Assembly (NCBI GenBank): GCA_016841965.1
Contig: JAEANN010000056.1
Coordinates: 1 to 64,000, forward strand
From: Candidatus Roseilinea mizusawaensis
GTDB lineage: Bacteria > Chloroflexota > Anaerolineae > J036 > Brachytrichaceae
Reading direction: 5' to 3'
DNA: 64,000 bases
The position numbers and the translations under genes are program-made. Numbering within the stretch: the stretch's first letter is position 1; every line of letters starts with the position of its first letter. Positions 37,077 to 46,728 of this stretch are shown piece after piece. A model generated the notes under the pieces. The model was given only the letters and a program-made list of their open reading frames with translations, was not told the DNA's origin and searched no databases.

Positions 37077-37449
37077 CTTCTCCTCCGTTTAATTTGTTTG
37101 GTCTCACGATTTCTATCAGATTGCTGAGCAAGTCGGCATGCCATTGGATTCTGTTTCCGAATCGTTTGCACTCCTCTTTCTGTGATATTGTGATGCCCGA
37201 TCATGCCGATGTGCTGGCATACAATCACCCAGAAAGCAGGGCAGGAATCACCTCCTTGCGCCAGAAGGCGGGAGTGACACAGTTACCGTGCGTAGGTAAT
37301 GGCACCCCTCCGATGTCTGGACAGCTTTTCATCCCGGTTTGAGCCGGCTTACAGAAGACGGTGTCTTGGTCGATGGGCGCACATCTGGGTGAATGCGTCT
37401 GTCGTTGCCGGCAAATCCACTGTCAATTACGGCTGACTTCGTGACTTCT
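37077..37449. other. 373-nt gap between livG and murJ
   Basis: No convincing gene. It is less GC-rich than the flanking genes and has a good Shine-Dalgarno/ATG (37074-37086) for a gene whose body is missing. Two nested hairpins occur at about 37248-37299: TCACCTCC/GGAGTGA around CGCC-AGAA-GGCG, and TTACC-gtgcgta-GGTAA. These could form part of an old leader RNA. Confidence 0.5.
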
Positions 37450-39132
37450 ATGCGACCGCGATCTATGGCCCGCGCCGCGCTCAGTGTGGGCGCCATCTAT
37501 GTCGTCGGCAGCTTGATTGGCTTTGTCCAGCGCCTAGTAGTGACATCACAGTTTGGGGCCGGCCTCGAATACGATGCGTTCAACACTGCCTTTCGCGTCC
37601 CAGACCTGCTGTACAGCCTGTTTGCGAGCGGTGCGCTGGCTTCGGCATTCATCCCGGTTTACATGAGCCACCTCGCACAGGAGCGCCGGCGCGCTGCCTG
37701 GCGGCTCGTTCGCGCCGTCGCAGTGCTGGTGTTTGTTGTGCTGTCTGTGTTTGCTCTGGCAGCCAGTGTGTTCGCGCCGCTGCTCATCCGCGCGATCATT
37801 GCCCCCGGCTTCAGCCCCGCTCAAGTCGATTTGACCGTCTCGCTGATGCGCATCATGCTTGTGGCGACGGTTGTCTTTGGTGTAAGCGGCCTGCTCATGG
37901 GGGTGTTGCAGTCAAACGGATCCTTCATCGCCCCGGCCATGGCGCCCTGGCTGTACAACCTCGGCATCATCTTCGGCGCGCTGGTGTTGCGCGGATGGGG
38001 GGCCTATGGCCTCTCGGCCGGCGTGGTGATTGGCGCATTATTGCATCTGGCGATCCAACTGCCGGCGCTGGTGCAGGTTTGGCGCGCCTCGCGCGCTGCT
38101 CCACACACAGACCACCCGACCGCGCTCATCCCCCATCCCCCATCGGCCAATCTGCCACACGCCCCGTCTGCTCGTCCCCCGGCATCGATGGATGTGCGCG
38201 GCGATGTACGCGGCGATGTACGCGGCGATGTACGCGGCGATGTGCGCCAGATCGTTCGGTTGATGTTGCCGCGCATGATCGGTTTGGGCGCGGTTCAGAT
38301 CAACTTCATCGTCAACACCAATTTGGCGTCGGGCATGGGCGAGGGGGCTGTGTCTGCCCTGGCGATTGCTTTTGCCGTCATGTTGCTGCCACAAGTGGCC
38401 ATTGCACAAGCCGCGGCCACAGTGCTGTTCCCCGCGATCAGCGCCCATGCGGCCAGAGGCGAGCGCGCCGAATTTGCCCGTCTAGTGGCGCGGGCCATTG
38501 GCGTGATGTTTATGCTCAGTCTACCCGCTTCGATCGGGCTGATCCTCCTCGGCCAGCCGCTCATTCGTCTTCTGTTCGAGCGTGGGGCGTTTGACTGGCG
38601 CGACACTCAAGCGGTCAGTTTTGCGCTGATGTGGTACGGCGCCGGCCTGGCCGGCCATTCTGTGCTGGAGGTCGTCACGCGCGGCTTCTATGCGCTGAAG
38701 GACACGATCCGGCCGGTTGTGTTGGGTGTGGCCGGCATGCTGCTCAACGTCATCCTCAGTCTCTGGTTGAGCAGTGTCTTTCGCGCTGCCGGGGCGTTTC
38801 CCTTTGGCGGTCTGGCGTTGGCAAACACCCTTGCCACGGCTGTTGAGACAGCCGTATTGCTTGGCCTGCTGACTGCGCGCGTGCCCGAGTTGTCGGCCGG
38901 CAAAATGCTCGCCGCTGCAGGCCGTAGCGCCCTTGCTGCGCTGGGTATGGGGGTGATCGTGTGGGTATGGATGACGCTGCTTGGTGATGGCCCGCTGGCC
39001 ACAGCATTGGCCGTGCCGGTCGCAGCCGCTGCATACTTTGGCTTGGCCTGGCTTGTGCGCAGCGAGGAAGCACGCGACATGATTGGCTACGCGCTGCGCT
39101 TGGCAGGTTCTGCCCGCTCCAGATCGGCATAG
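37450..39132 (+). CDS. murJ: Lipid II flippase MurJ
   Basis: A 560-residue MOP-superfamily flippase with about 14 membrane segments that translocates lipid II for peptidoglycan synthesis. Typical features are FGAGLEYDAFNTAFRVPDLL, ASGALASAFIPVY, and GVMFMLSLPASIGLILLGQPLIRLLFERG. A loop between membrane segments carries an unusual Pro/His-rich stretch followed by five DVRG repeats. The exact start is uncertain: the ATG at 37450 (MRPRSMARAALS) and the longer form from 37393 are both possible, and neither has a clear Shine-Dalgarno. Confidence 0.9.
   Translation: MRPRSMARAALSVGAIYVVGSLIGFVQRLVVTSQFGAGLEYDAFNTAFRVPDLLYSLFASGALASAFIPVYMSHLAQERRRAAWRLVRAVAVLVFVVLSVFALAASVFAPLLIRAIIAPGFSPAQVDLTVSLMRIMLVATVVFGVSGLLMGVLQSNGSFIAPAMAPWLYNLGIIFGALVLRGWGAYGLSAGVVIGALLHLAIQLPALVQVWRASRAAPHTDHPTALIPHPPSANLPHAPSARPPASMDVRGDVRGDVRGDVRGDVRQIVRLMLPRMIGLGAVQINFIVNTNLASGMGEGAVSALAIAFAVMLLPQVAIAQAAATVLFPAISAHAARGERAEFARLVARAIGVMFMLSLPASIGLILLGQPLIRLLFERGAFDWRDTQAVSFALMWYGAGLAGHSVLEVVTRGFYALKDTIRPVVLGVAGMLLNVILSLWLSSVFRAAGAFPFGGLALANTLATAVETAVLLGLLTARVPELSAGKMLAAAGRSALAALGMGVIVWVWMTLLGDGPLATALAVPVAAAAYFGLAWLVRSEEARDMIGYALRLAGSARSRSA
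38191..38250. repeat. 12-bp minisatellite (GATGTACGCGGC) inside murJ
   Basis: Five in-frame 12-bp units encode DVRG repeats. Central units are identical; the outer units differ at one or a few bases. Copy number could vary without breaking the frame. Confidence 0.85.
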
Positions 39133-39191
39133 GCAAGCTGATATGGGCCGGCGCAGACACCCCAAAACCTGCGCCCCAACAGCCCGCTGTG

Positions 39192-39197
39192 TATAAT
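39192..39197 (+). promoter_or_regulatory. -10 box for pyrG
   Basis: A consensus TATAAT is present; no clear -35 is found at the expected distance. Transcription from it would produce a leader of about 215 nt before the pyrG ATG, containing two terminator-like hairpins. Confidence 0.5.
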
Positions 39198-39225
39198 TTA
39201 GTGGTGCACGCGCGTTTGGCGGTAT

Positions 39226-39245
39226 GGCGGTGCGCCGTTTTTATT
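39226..39245 (+). terminator. Short hairpin and T-run in the pyrG leader
   Basis: GGCG-gtg-CGCC followed by GTTTTTATT. The stem is short (4 bp) but GC-rich and ends in five Ts. It may be a pause or attenuator site. Confidence 0.35.
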
Positions 39246-39290
39246 GTCGTGACAACGGGCTTCGACCGTCCCTTGATTTCCCGCCCCTTG

Positions 39291-39326
39291 AAGTAGGGAG
39301 CATCAAAAGTGCTCCCTACTTTTTTG
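39291..39326 (+). terminator. Strong intrinsic terminator upstream of pyrG
   Basis: AAGTAGGGAGCA pairs perfectly with TGCTCCCTACTT around a 7-nt loop and runs into TTTTTT. It sits between the pyrG -10 box and the pyrG start, so it may be an attenuator. Alternatively it ends murJ transcription and a closer pyrG promoter exists. Confidence 0.75.
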
Positions 39327-39419
39327 TGCCTGCACTGAGATTGCTGCCGTTCGGCGCCGGCGTTGATGTGTCGGCTGAGCATCTTTCAAAATCCTTTCAA
39401 AATCAAGGAGGAGTGCAAC

Positions 39420-41108
39420 ATGGCGAAGTATATTTTCTGTACCGGCGGCGTAGTCAGCTCCGTTGGAAAGGGTGTCACTGCGGCTGCCATTGGCCGTGTG
39501 CTCAAGTCTCGCGGCTTGCGCGTCTCGATTCAGAAACTAGACCCCTACCTGAACGTTGACCCGGGCACGATGTCGCCCTATCAGCATGGCGAAGTGTTCG
39601 TGACTGAAGATGGCGCCGAGACCGATCTGGACCTCGGCCACTACGAGCGTTTCATCGACGAAAACCTGACCCGCGCCTGCAATGTGACCACCGGCCAGGT
39701 GTACAACGAGGTGATTACCCGTGAGCGGCGCGGCGATTTTCTCGGCAAGACGATCCAGGTTGTGCCGCACGTCACCAACGAGATCAAGCGCCGTATCGGC
39801 CTGGTCGCCAAGAGCAGCACAGCCGATGTTGTCATCGTCGAAGTGGGCGGCACGGTGGGCGATATTGAAGCCATGCCCTTCCTCGAAGCGATACGTCAGA
39901 TGCGCCGCGATGTTGGACGCGATAGCACTTTCTACGTACATGTCACGTTTCTGCCCAAAGTCGGCGCCACCGACGAGATCAAGACCAAGCCCACCCAGCA
40001 CAGCGTCCGCGATCTGCGCGGCGCCGGCATCCAACCCGACGCCATCATCGCCCGCAGCGACTACCCTGTGGATGATGACACGCGCGACAAGATTGCTCTG
40101 TTCTGCGATGTAGAGCCGCGCGCCGTGCTGCCCATGATCACCACCAATTACTTGTACGAGGTGCCGCTGCTCCTCGAAGATGCGGGTTTTGGCGACTATT
40201 TGTGCGAGCGCCTGCAACTCAACTGCGCAAAGGCCGATCTGTCAGATTGGCGCAACCTGTGCGCCGAGATTCGCAAACCGCGCCCGCCTCTGCGCATTGC
40301 CATCGTCGGCAAGTATGTTGAACTGCACGATGCCTATATCAGTGTGCGCGAGTCGCTCTATCACGCCGGCGTGGCCTGCGGCCGCGATGTCAAAGTGTCC
40401 TGGGTGAATAGCGAGGAAGTCGAGCGCGCCGATGATTTGTTCATGTTCGATGATGTGGCCGGCATTGTCGTCCCCGGCGGGTTCGGCTATCGGGGCATCG
40501 AGGGAAAGATCCGCGCCGCGCAGTACGCGCGCGAGAATAACGTGCCCTATCTGGGCCTGTGTCTGGGCATGCAGGTCATGTGTATCGAGTTCGCCCGTGC
40601 TGTGCTGAACAGCCGCGAGCCGAATAGCACCGAGTTTGACCACAGCACGCCATATCCGGTGATTGATCTGATGCCCGATCAGCGCTACATTCAGGACATG
40701 GGCGGCACGATGCGCTTGGGCGTCTACCCCTGCCAGTTAATGCCGGGCACACACGCGCATGCCGCCTATGCTGCGCAGCTCGCTGGGGGCGTGCAGGGTG
40801 CGTTTACGGTTCACGAGCGTCACCGCCACCGCTTCGAGTTCAACAATGAGTTCCGCGAGATGCTAGGGAACGCCGGCCTGGTGTTCAGCGGCCTGTCGCC
40901 CGATGGCCGGTTGGTCGAGATTGCCGAATTGCGCGACCATCCGTTTATGCTGGGCAGTCAGTTCCACCCCGAATTCAAGAGCCGCCCGAATCGTCCGCAT
41001 CCATTATTCAAGGCGTTTATTGATGCGGCAGCCAGCTATGCCGGCGGCGCGCCCTTGTTCAAGCCGACGCTGCGACTGGACAGCGAACGCAAATTAGAGC
41101 ATTCCTAA
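39420..41108 (+). CDS. pyrG: CTP synthase
   Basis: A 562-residue enzyme converting UTP to CTP with ATP and glutamine. The synthetase domain (1-265) starts [22 protein letters not shown] with [20 protein letters not shown]. The glutaminase domain has the oxyanion and nucleophile motifs GGFGYRG and [14 protein letters not shown], with the His-Glu pair in [22 protein letters not shown] precedes the ATG at 39420. An unusual leader lies upstream (see terminators). Confidence 0.97.
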   Translation: MAKYIFCTGGVVSSVGKGVTAAAIGRVLKSRGLRVSIQKLDPYLNVDPGTMSPYQHGEVFVTEDGAETDLDLGHYERFIDENLTRACNVTTGQVYNEVITRERRGDFLGKTIQVVPHVTNEIKRRIGLVAKSSTADVVIVEVGGTVGDIEAMPFLEAIRQMRRDVGRDSTFYVHVTFLPKVGATDEIKTKPTQHSVRDLRGAGIQPDAIIARSDYPVDDDTRDKIALFCDVEPRAVLPMITTNYLYEVPLLLEDAGFGDYLCERLQLNCAKADLSDWRNLCAEIRKPRPPLRIAIVGKYVELHDAYISVRESLYHAGVACGRDVKVSWVNSEEVERADDLFMFDDVAGIVVPGGFGYRGIEGKIRAAQYARENNVPYLGLCLGMQVMCIEFARAVLNSREPNSTEFDHSTPYPVIDLMPDQRYIQDMGGTMRLGVYPCQLMPGTHAHAAYAAQLAGGVQGAFTVHERHRHRFEFNNEFREMLGNAGLVFSGLSPDGRLVEIAELRDHPFMLGSQFHPEFKSRPNRPHPLFKAFIDAAASYAGGAPLFKPTLRLDSERKLEHS

Positions 41109-41182
41109 GCAACGTCGATGACAGCGAATCCGGCTCTGCGCCGGCTTCATCACATGTCACAGGCGGCCCCGCGACTGCTGCG

Positions 41183-41740
41183 CTATGCCATGACCGAGAG
41201 AGTCTGTGCCAGTTCTGCCCCTCGCCGCAAGGCCAGCTTATTCGTTTCGAGCATATCGCGCCGGTGCGCCGGCAGATGCGCTTCCAGCGACTGCTCGACT
41301 GCCTCCACCGGCAACACGCCGGTGATCTGGAGCAGCGCGCCCAACATCACCATGTTCAGCAGCTTGGGGGTGCCCAGTTCGGCCGCAGTGTCGCTGGCCG
41401 GGATCGGCACACAGCGAATATCGGTGCGCTCCGGCTGGCGCAACGTCAGGGACGCGTTATAGAGCAGCAGCCCACCCGGCGCAATCAAAGGTTCATACTT
41501 TTGCACCGACGGATAGTTCAGCGCCACCACAGCACTGGGCCGGCGCATCAGCGGCGCCCCGATTTCTTCATCTGAGATCACCACGGTGCAGTTCGCAGTG
41601 CCGCCGCGCATTTCCGGGCCATAGGAGGGAATCCACGTCACCTGCAAGCCGGCCTCCATAGCTGCATACGCCAGCAACTGGCTTCCGAACAGCACACCCT
41701 GCCCCCCGAATCCGCTAAATACCACGTCGTAGTGCGTCAT
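41183..41740 (-). CDS. 2-oxoacid:ferredoxin oxidoreductase gamma subunit
   Basis: A 185-residue gamma subunit ([43 protein letters not shown]). It is part of the pyruvate/ketoisovalerate-type ferredoxin oxidoreductases that decarboxylate 2-oxoacids to acyl-CoA, reducing ferredoxin. GGGAGG lies ahead of the ATG. It is the last gene of the delta-alpha-beta-gamma operon, 79 nt after beta; that gap holds a (GATTGAC)n repeat. Confidence 0.92.
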   Translation of the reverse strand: MTHYDVVFSGFGGQGVLFGSQLLAYAAMEAGLQVTWIPSYGPEMRGGTANCTVVISDEEIGAPLMRRPSAVVALNYPSVQKYEPLIAPGGLLLYNASLTLRQPERTDIRCVPIPASDTAAELGTPKLLNMVMLGALLQITGVLPVEAVEQSLEAHLPAHRRDMLETNKLALRRGAELAQTLSVMA

Positions 41741-41767
41741 GGCACACCCTCCCGATTTCGGGCTTTG

Positions 41768-41790
41768 GATTGACGATTGACGATTGACGA
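41768..41790. repeat. GATTGAC heptamer repeat
   Basis: Three tandem GATTGAC units (reverse complement GTCAATC) in the gap between the beta and gamma subunit genes. Same family as repeats at 55.2 and 57.88 kb. Confidence 0.75.
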
Positions 41791-41819
41791 ACGAGATTGG
41801 CCTTCGTAATCCTTAGCCC

Positions 41820-42587
41820 TCAGCTCTCAACCCTTGTCTTGTAGTCGCCCAACGGATAGATCGGCACCATATGGGTCTCGATCCATTTTAGTGCATCCAC
41901 GGGTTTCATGTCCCAGTTGGTCGGGCAACTGGCGAGCAACTCGACCATCGAGAAGCCCCGGCCTTCGATCTGAGTCTTGAAGGCTTGGACGATAGCCTTT
42001 TTGGCTTTGCGAATTTCTGCCGGGCTGTGCAGGCTGCGCCGGGCGATGAAGGCGGCGCCATCCAGTTGTGACAACAACTCGCACATCTTGATCGGATGGC
42101 CCATTGTGCGGGTATCGCGCCCAAGCGGCGATGATGTGGTTTTCATACCCGGCAGGGTCGTTGGCGCCATCTGGCCGCCGGTCATGCCGTACACAGCGTT
42201 GTTCACAAAGATGACGGTCAGGTTTTCACCCCGCCCGGCGGCGTGCAAAATCTCGGCGATGCCGATAGAGGCCAGATCCCCATCGCCCTGATAGGTGAAA
42301 ACAATCTTGTCGGGCTGCACGCGCTTGAGGCCGGTGGCCATGGCCGGCGCTCGCCCATGCGCTGCTACCACGCTGTCGATATCGAAGTAGTTGTAGGCAA
42401 ACACAGAGCATCCCACCGGCGCCACCAGAATGGCGCGCTCGCGGATGCCCAGTTCGTCAATCGCCTCGGCCACCAGCCGATGTGCGACGCCATGCATGCA
42501 ACCGGGGCAATAGGTGGTGGGCGCCCCAGTCATGGCGCGTGGGCGTTGGAACACCACCTGCTCGGTGAAGGGTTCTACTGCAATCAT
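41820..42587 (-). CDS. 2-oxoacid:ferredoxin oxidoreductase beta subunit (TPP-binding)
   Basis: A 255-residue thiamine-diphosphate subunit: [51 protein letters not shown], and the TPP motif [20 protein letters not shown] through [16 protein letters not shown]. The start at 42587 ([10 protein letters not shown]) is preferred because GGGGAAG sits at a proper distance from it, not from 42596. It forms the catalytic core with the alpha subunit. Confidence 0.93.
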   Translation of the reverse strand: MIAVEPFTEQVVFQRPRAMTGAPTTYCPGCMHGVAHRLVAEAIDELGIRERAILVAPVGCSVFAYNYFDIDSVVAAHGRAPAMATGLKRVQPDKIVFTYQGDGDLASIGIAEILHAAGRGENLTVIFVNNAVYGMTGGQMAPTTLPGMKTTSSPLGRDTRTMGHPIKMCELLSQLDGAAFIARRSLHSPAEIRKAKKAIVQAFKTQIEGRGFSMVELLASCPTNWDMKPVDALKWIETHMVPIYPLGDYKTRVES

Positions 42588-42626
42588 AGTGCACACTTCC
42601 CCTGGAATTGGGCTTGCTTTGAGCTG

Positions 42627-43799
42627 TCAATTCCGACTTGTCCGGCTTGTCTCTTGCCGGCGCGCCGGCCTGTCCACCGGCCGCAACGCCACCGGCCCCT
42701 CGATCTTGTGGTCAAGCGGATGGCCGGTCATCTCATCCAGTTTCTCGATTTCCAGCGCAATATCGTCGGGCATTGGCACCTGTCCGCCCGTGCGCCCGTA
42801 AAATCGCACCGGCGCCTGCCCCCCGACCGACAGTTTCACGTCCTGCAGCATCTGGCCGGCGTTCATCTCGACTACCAGGAAGCCACGCGCCTCATCGGCC
42901 AGTTGCGACAGGCGTTCGTCGGGGAATGGCGACAATGTGATGGGCCGGTGCAGCCCGACACAGATGCCCTTTTGCCGGGCCGCTTTGACCGCGCTCAGCG
43001 CCACGCGCCCGGCTGTGCCGAACGCTACCACGATCAGCTCTGCTTTGTCTGTGCTGCCGCTGGTTGTGTCGATGAGATATTCCTTGAAGCGCACTTCGCG
43101 CCGCGCAATCTCGGCGATCTTGCGCTGCAACTCGAGATTGAGCGCCTCTAGATCATCGGCCTGCATGCGGAAAGGGACCACGCTGTTTTTGGCTCGCCCG
43201 GCTGCGCCGGTGATGGCCCAAGCCGGCGGTGTGGTGGGCAGCGCGCGCATCGCCGGAAGTTCCACCGGCTCCATCATCTGCCCCAACACGCCATCCAGCA
43301 ACACGGTGGCAATCGTGCGATAACGCTCGGCCAGATCAAAGGCCAGCGCCGTTAGATCCACCGCCTCTTGGACAGTAGCCGGCGCGAGCACAATCGGCTT
43401 GTAGTCGCCGTGGCCGGCCATCTTCACCATCTGGAAGTAATCGCTCTGTGAGGGGGCGATATTGCCCAGCCCCGGCCCGCCGCGCATGACATCCACGATC
43501 ACCACGGGCACATGCGAAGCGGCGATATAGCTCAAACCTTCCTGCATCAGGCTGATGCCGGGGCTGGAGGACGAGGTCATCACCCGCCGGCCGGCGCAGG
43601 CGGCCCCATACACCATGTTGATGGCCGCCACTTCGCTTTCGGCTTGCAGAAAGACGCGCCCCAATTCGGGCATGCGTTTCGACATGTATTCGAGCAGTTC
43701 GGTTTGCGGGGTGATCGGATAGCCGAAGTATGCTTCGACGCCGGCGCGAATGGCGGCCTCGGCGATCGCCTCGTTCCCTTTCATCAGTTGCTTAGCCAT
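42627..43799 (-). CDS. vorB: 2-oxoacid:ferredoxin oxidoreductase alpha subunit (VorB-like)
   Basis: A 390-residue alpha subunit, opening with [20 protein letters not shown] and continuing [37 protein letters not shown] and [20 protein letters not shown] are family hallmarks. This N terminus is typical of VorB (3-methyl-2-oxobutanoate, from valine), but 2-oxoglutarate or pyruvate specificity cannot be excluded. GGGAGG precedes the ATG. It is 12 nt downstream of the ferredoxin gene. Confidence 0.92.
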   Translation of the reverse strand: MAKQLMKGNEAIAEAAIRAGVEAYFGYPITPQTELLEYMSKRMPELGRVFLQAESEVAAINMVYGAACAGRRVMTSSSSPGISLMQEGLSYIAASHVPVVIVDVMRGGPGLGNIAPSQSDYFQMVKMAGHGDYKPIVLAPATVQEAVDLTALAFDLAERYRTIATVLLDGVLGQMMEPVELPAMRALPTTPPAWAITGAAGRAKNSVVPFRMQADDLEALNLELQRKIAEIARREVRFKEYLIDTTSGSTDKAELIVVAFGTAGRVALSAVKAARQKGICVGLHRPITLSPFPDERLSQLADEARGFLVVEMNAGQMLQDVKLSVGGQAPVRFYGRTGGQVPMPDDIALEIEKLDEMTGHPLDHKIEGPVALRPVDRPARRQETSRTSRN

Positions 43800-43811
43800 A
43801 CAGCCTCCCTA

Positions 43812-44066
43812 TCAGTTGCTCGCGGCGTTGGCAGCCCCCACGCGCGGCACGACTTCGCGATAGACGGCGATGGCGGTGTCGGGGCATACCAGCGCGCACA
43901 GGGCGCAGCCGGTGCACGCGCCATCTGGGTTAACCCAAACGGCAGTCCGGTAGCCTTTGGCGTTGAACCCCTCGGACATGTGTATGCTCCCTTTCGGGCA
44001 AACGCCGATGCAGAGTTCGCAGCCTTTGCAGCGTTCCGAATCGACGACGACATGACCTTTGGCCAT
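43812..44066 (-). CDS. 2x[4Fe-4S] ferredoxin (delta subunit)
   Basis: An 84-residue ferredoxin with two CxxCxxCxxxCP clusters: CKGCELCIGVCPKG and CTGCALCALVCPDT. It passes electrons from the oxidoreductase to free ferredoxin. The ATG at 44066 is chosen because AGGAG lies 7 nt upstream; the ATG at 44072 is too close. It is the first gene of the delta-alpha-beta-gamma operon. Confidence 0.93.
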   Translation of the reverse strand: MAKGHVVVDSERCKGCELCIGVCPKGSIHMSEGFNAKGYRTAVWVNPDGACTGCALCALVCPDTAIAVYREVVPRVGAANAASN

Positions 44067-44426
44067 ATACATGCTCCTGAGGTTCGGTCGGGGGCCACGG
44101 TAGACGTGTTGTGTAGGGTGTGCGCCGGCCGTGGATGCCCGTGTCGAACCTGCGTACTGGGCCGGCAGACGGGCGCGCTGTCGGCCTCGAGTGACACGAT
44201 GTCAAGCCGTTCGTATCATCAGCATACGCCTTTTTGTCGTGCCTGGGCAGTGTCGTATGTCATGTGACCCGGCTGTCGTCACGCGCGCGTTGCGTGAACT
44301 TTGTCACCCGCTGAATGTCGGGCCGCTGCCGGCTGCTTTTGGCGCAAGCAGGCGAAAGAGGTTAAAAGCAAACACTCAGAGAGGGTGTCGAGACGACAGG
44401 ATGCCTGTGTTGCCCCTGCGCCGGCG
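44067..44426. other. 360-nt noncoding stretch upstream of the oxidoreductase operon
   Basis: No supported gene on either strand. A TTGACA on the minus strand at 44200-44205 lacks a good -10, so the promoter for the oxidoreductase operon is not fixed. The remaining sequence shows no strong hairpins. Confidence 0.5.
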
Positions 44427-44813
44427 CTACACAAGCGGCACAGCCCGCCGGGCGAGTTGAATCGCCAGGCCCCAGGGATCGCGCAGCATACACAACTGGT
44501 CGCCGGCCGGGGTGAGGGTGATCTCGCCTACGGGGGTGCAGCCGGCTTCGATCAACCGTGCGCGCGTCCCCGCCATGTCATCGACCCTGAAAGCGATGTG
44601 CAACAACAACGGATCCATGGCGGCGTAATCGGGCAACGGAGCAGCCGGGTTGTGATAGATCTCGATCAGCGTGCAGGTGTTGTCGTCTCCCAGAAACCAG
44701 GTGCGCGACGACCCGCCGACATGTCGCACCACTGTCATGCTGAGATGGTTGACATACCACTCGGCCACAGCGTCAGGATCGTTCACTTGCAGGGCGATAT
44801 GTTCGATTCGCAT
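44427..44813 (-). CDS. VOC superfamily protein
   Basis: A 128-residue glyoxalase-fold protein with MRIEHIALQVNDPDAVAEWY, LLHIAFRVDDMAGTRARL and a C-terminal DPWGLAIQLARR. A His near the N terminus and a Glu in CTLIEIYHN are plausible metal ligands; the final Glu common in VOC enzymes is Gln (AIQLA), so metal binding may be altered. GGAGG lies upstream. It stands downstream of polX on the same strand, but the order polX-then-VOC leaves a 40-nt gap. Confidence 0.8.
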   Translation of the reverse strand: MRIEHIALQVNDPDAVAEWYVNHLSMTVVRHVGGSSRTWFLGDDNTCTLIEIYHNPAAPLPDYAAMDPLLLHIAFRVDDMAGTRARLIEAGCTPVGEITLTPAGDQLCMLRDPWGLAIQLARRAVPLV

Positions 44814-44853
44814 GATAGGTTTGCGCCTCCGGGTCTGATATGTTTTTGGGGCT

Positions 44854-46620
44854 TCAACTGGCCGCGCCCTGCGTCCGCGATGATGCCCACGTGAGCAGTT
44901 TGCTCAGCGGCCATGTGTTGATGACGACCGCAGGCTCCACCCAGGCTCGCCGGGCAATCCCAACGCCATACACAATGTTGTTGAACTGCTCTGGCGCGTG
45001 GGCGTCTGTGCTGATGCTCAACAGACAGCCCAGCTCGAGCGCCCGCCGGGCGTGTGTTTCATTCAGATCGAGCCGGGCCGGGTCGCAGTTGATCTCTAAC
45101 GCTACACGATGTTGGGCTGCCTCGCGGAACAGCGCCTCCCAGTCAAAGTCGCCGCCTTCGCGTTCGTTGATCAGCCGGCCGGATGGATGTCCCAGGATAT
45201 CCACATGCGGGTTGCGGATGGCGCGGATGGCGCGCGCAGTCAATTTCTCGCGCGGCTGCGATAACGAGGTGTGCACCGAAGCCTGCACGATGTCGAGTTG
45301 CGCCAGCACCTCATCCGGCAGGTCGAGCGACCCGTCTGATTTCACTTCCACCTCCACCCCGTGCAACACGCGGAACCTGCCCTTGAGTTCGGCGTTGACC
45401 TGCTCGATCTCGCGGCGCTGCTGAGCGATGCGTTCGGCGGTCAGGCCGTTGGCGACGGCCAGACTCTGCGTGTGATCGGTGATGAGGATATAAGCATAGC
45501 CGCGCGCCATGGCTGCGCGCGCCAATCCCATCACGTCGGTCGCGCCGTCGCTCCAGGTGGTGTGCATTTGCAGGTCGCCCTTTAAATCATCGAGGGTGAT
45601 CAGGTGGGGGAGTTGGCCGGCCAGCGCCGCTTCGATCTCGCCGCGATCTTCGCGCAGCTCTGGCGGGATGAAAGGCAGACCGAGCGCGTGGTACACGCCT
45701 TCCTCTGTCTCGAAAGTCAGCTCGCCGGCTCCGCCTTTCTTGCTCTCGGTGGACAGGGGGCGCAGCGCGTATTCATTCAGCGATAGTCCCTTTTGTTGGG
45801 CCAGTTCGCGCAGGCGGATATTGTGGGCTTGACTGCCGGTGAAGTATTGCAGCGCCGTGCCCCAGCGCGCCGGCTCGATGGCGCGCAGATCGGCTTGCAA
45901 GCCGTTGTTCAACCGCACACTGGTTTTGGCGTCGCCACTGCCCAGCACTTCCTGCACCACAGGGAGCGATCGCAGGGCCTGCATCAACGGGGCCGGTTTG
46001 AGCGTTGCCGCCAGGATGTCGAGATCGCCGATGGTCTCGCGGCCCCGGCGCAGCGAGCCGGCATACGTGATCTGTTGCACGCCATCCACCCCGCGCAGCG
46101 CCGCGATCAGTTCCAGGGCCGCCGGCAGCGCATCGCCGATACGCATGCGGCCGGTGGCGCGGCGACGCAGCGACGCAATGCCGGCCAAAATCTTCTCTTC
46201 AGTCTTCGCGCCGAATCTAGGCAAATCACGCAACTTGCCGGCCTGGGCTGCTGCTTCCAGCGCCTCGATGCTGGTGATGTTCAATTGCTCCCATACGGTT
46301 TTGACCCGTTGCGGCCCCATGCTTGGCACTTGCAGCATAGCGGCGACGCCATCCGGCACTTGCTCGCGCAGCCGCTCGTAGAATTCCAGCCGGCCCGTGC
46401 GCAACAACTCGTCGAGCTTGCGCGCGATCTCCTTGCCGACGCCCGGAATCTCATCCAGTTTGCCTTCCTGCCACAGTTCGACGATCGGGCGCGGGCAATT
46501 CAGGATGTTCTCAGCGACTGTGCTGTAGGCGCGCGTCTTGAACACGACTTCGCCTTGAATCTGAAGTCGCTCGGCAATATCGGTGAAAATCTCGGCGAGT
46601 CGCCGGTTGGTGAAGGCCAT
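44854..46620 (-). CDS. polX: DNA polymerase/3'-5' exonuclease PolX
   Basis: A 588-residue bacterial family X polymerase. Residues 1-95 form the 8-kDa-like domain, followed by HhH motifs (IPGVGKEIARKL, VPSMGPQRVKTVW). The polymerase palm has YAGSLRRGRETIGDLDIL with the catalytic Asp pair. The C-terminal PHP domain has LQMHTTWSDGATD, LITDHTQSL and STDAHAPEQF. It fills gaps in base-excision repair. A -10-like TAGAAT lies 11 nt before the ATG, implying a very short leader. Confidence 0.95.
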   Translation of the reverse strand: MAFTNRRLAEIFTDIAERLQIQGEVVFKTRAYSTVAENILNCPRPIVELWQEGKLDEIPGVGKEIARKLDELLRTGRLEFYERLREQVPDGVAAMLQVPSMGPQRVKTVWEQLNITSIEALEAAAQAGKLRDLPRFGAKTEEKILAGIASLRRRATGRMRIGDALPAALELIAALRGVDGVQQITYAGSLRRGRETIGDLDILAATLKPAPLMQALRSLPVVQEVLGSGDAKTSVRLNNGLQADLRAIEPARWGTALQYFTGSQAHNIRLRELAQQKGLSLNEYALRPLSTESKKGGAGELTFETEEGVYHALGLPFIPPELREDRGEIEAALAGQLPHLITLDDLKGDLQMHTTWSDGATDVMGLARAAMARGYAYILITDHTQSLAVANGLTAERIAQQRREIEQVNAELKGRFRVLHGVEVEVKSDGSLDLPDEVLAQLDIVQASVHTSLSQPREKLTARAIRAIRNPHVDILGHPSGRLINEREGGDFDWEALFREAAQHRVALEINCDPARLDLNETHARRALELGCLLSISTDAHAPEQFNNIVYGVGIARRAWVEPAVVINTWPLSKLLTWASSRTQGAAS

Positions 46621-46713
46621 ACCCAGGGCGCATTCTAACCCTTACCTGGGCGAGCTGCCGGGCTTGTTGGCGCCCTGATTCACCGACCGGCGGCCTGTCT
46701 AACCCTGCCCTGT

Positions 46714-46719
46714 TACACT
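46714..46719 (+). promoter_or_regulatory. Extended -10 promoter for the PHP gene (predicted near-leaderless)
   Basis: TGTTACACT (TGn plus TACACT) ends 9 nt before the ATG at 46729. No Shine-Dalgarno is present. Confidence 0.5.
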
Positions 46720-46728
46720 AACACCCCG

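Noticed and set aside
42243-43151. 302-residue plus-strand ORF opposite the oxidoreductase alpha and beta genes
   Set aside because: No domain; the minus-strand genes are unambiguous.
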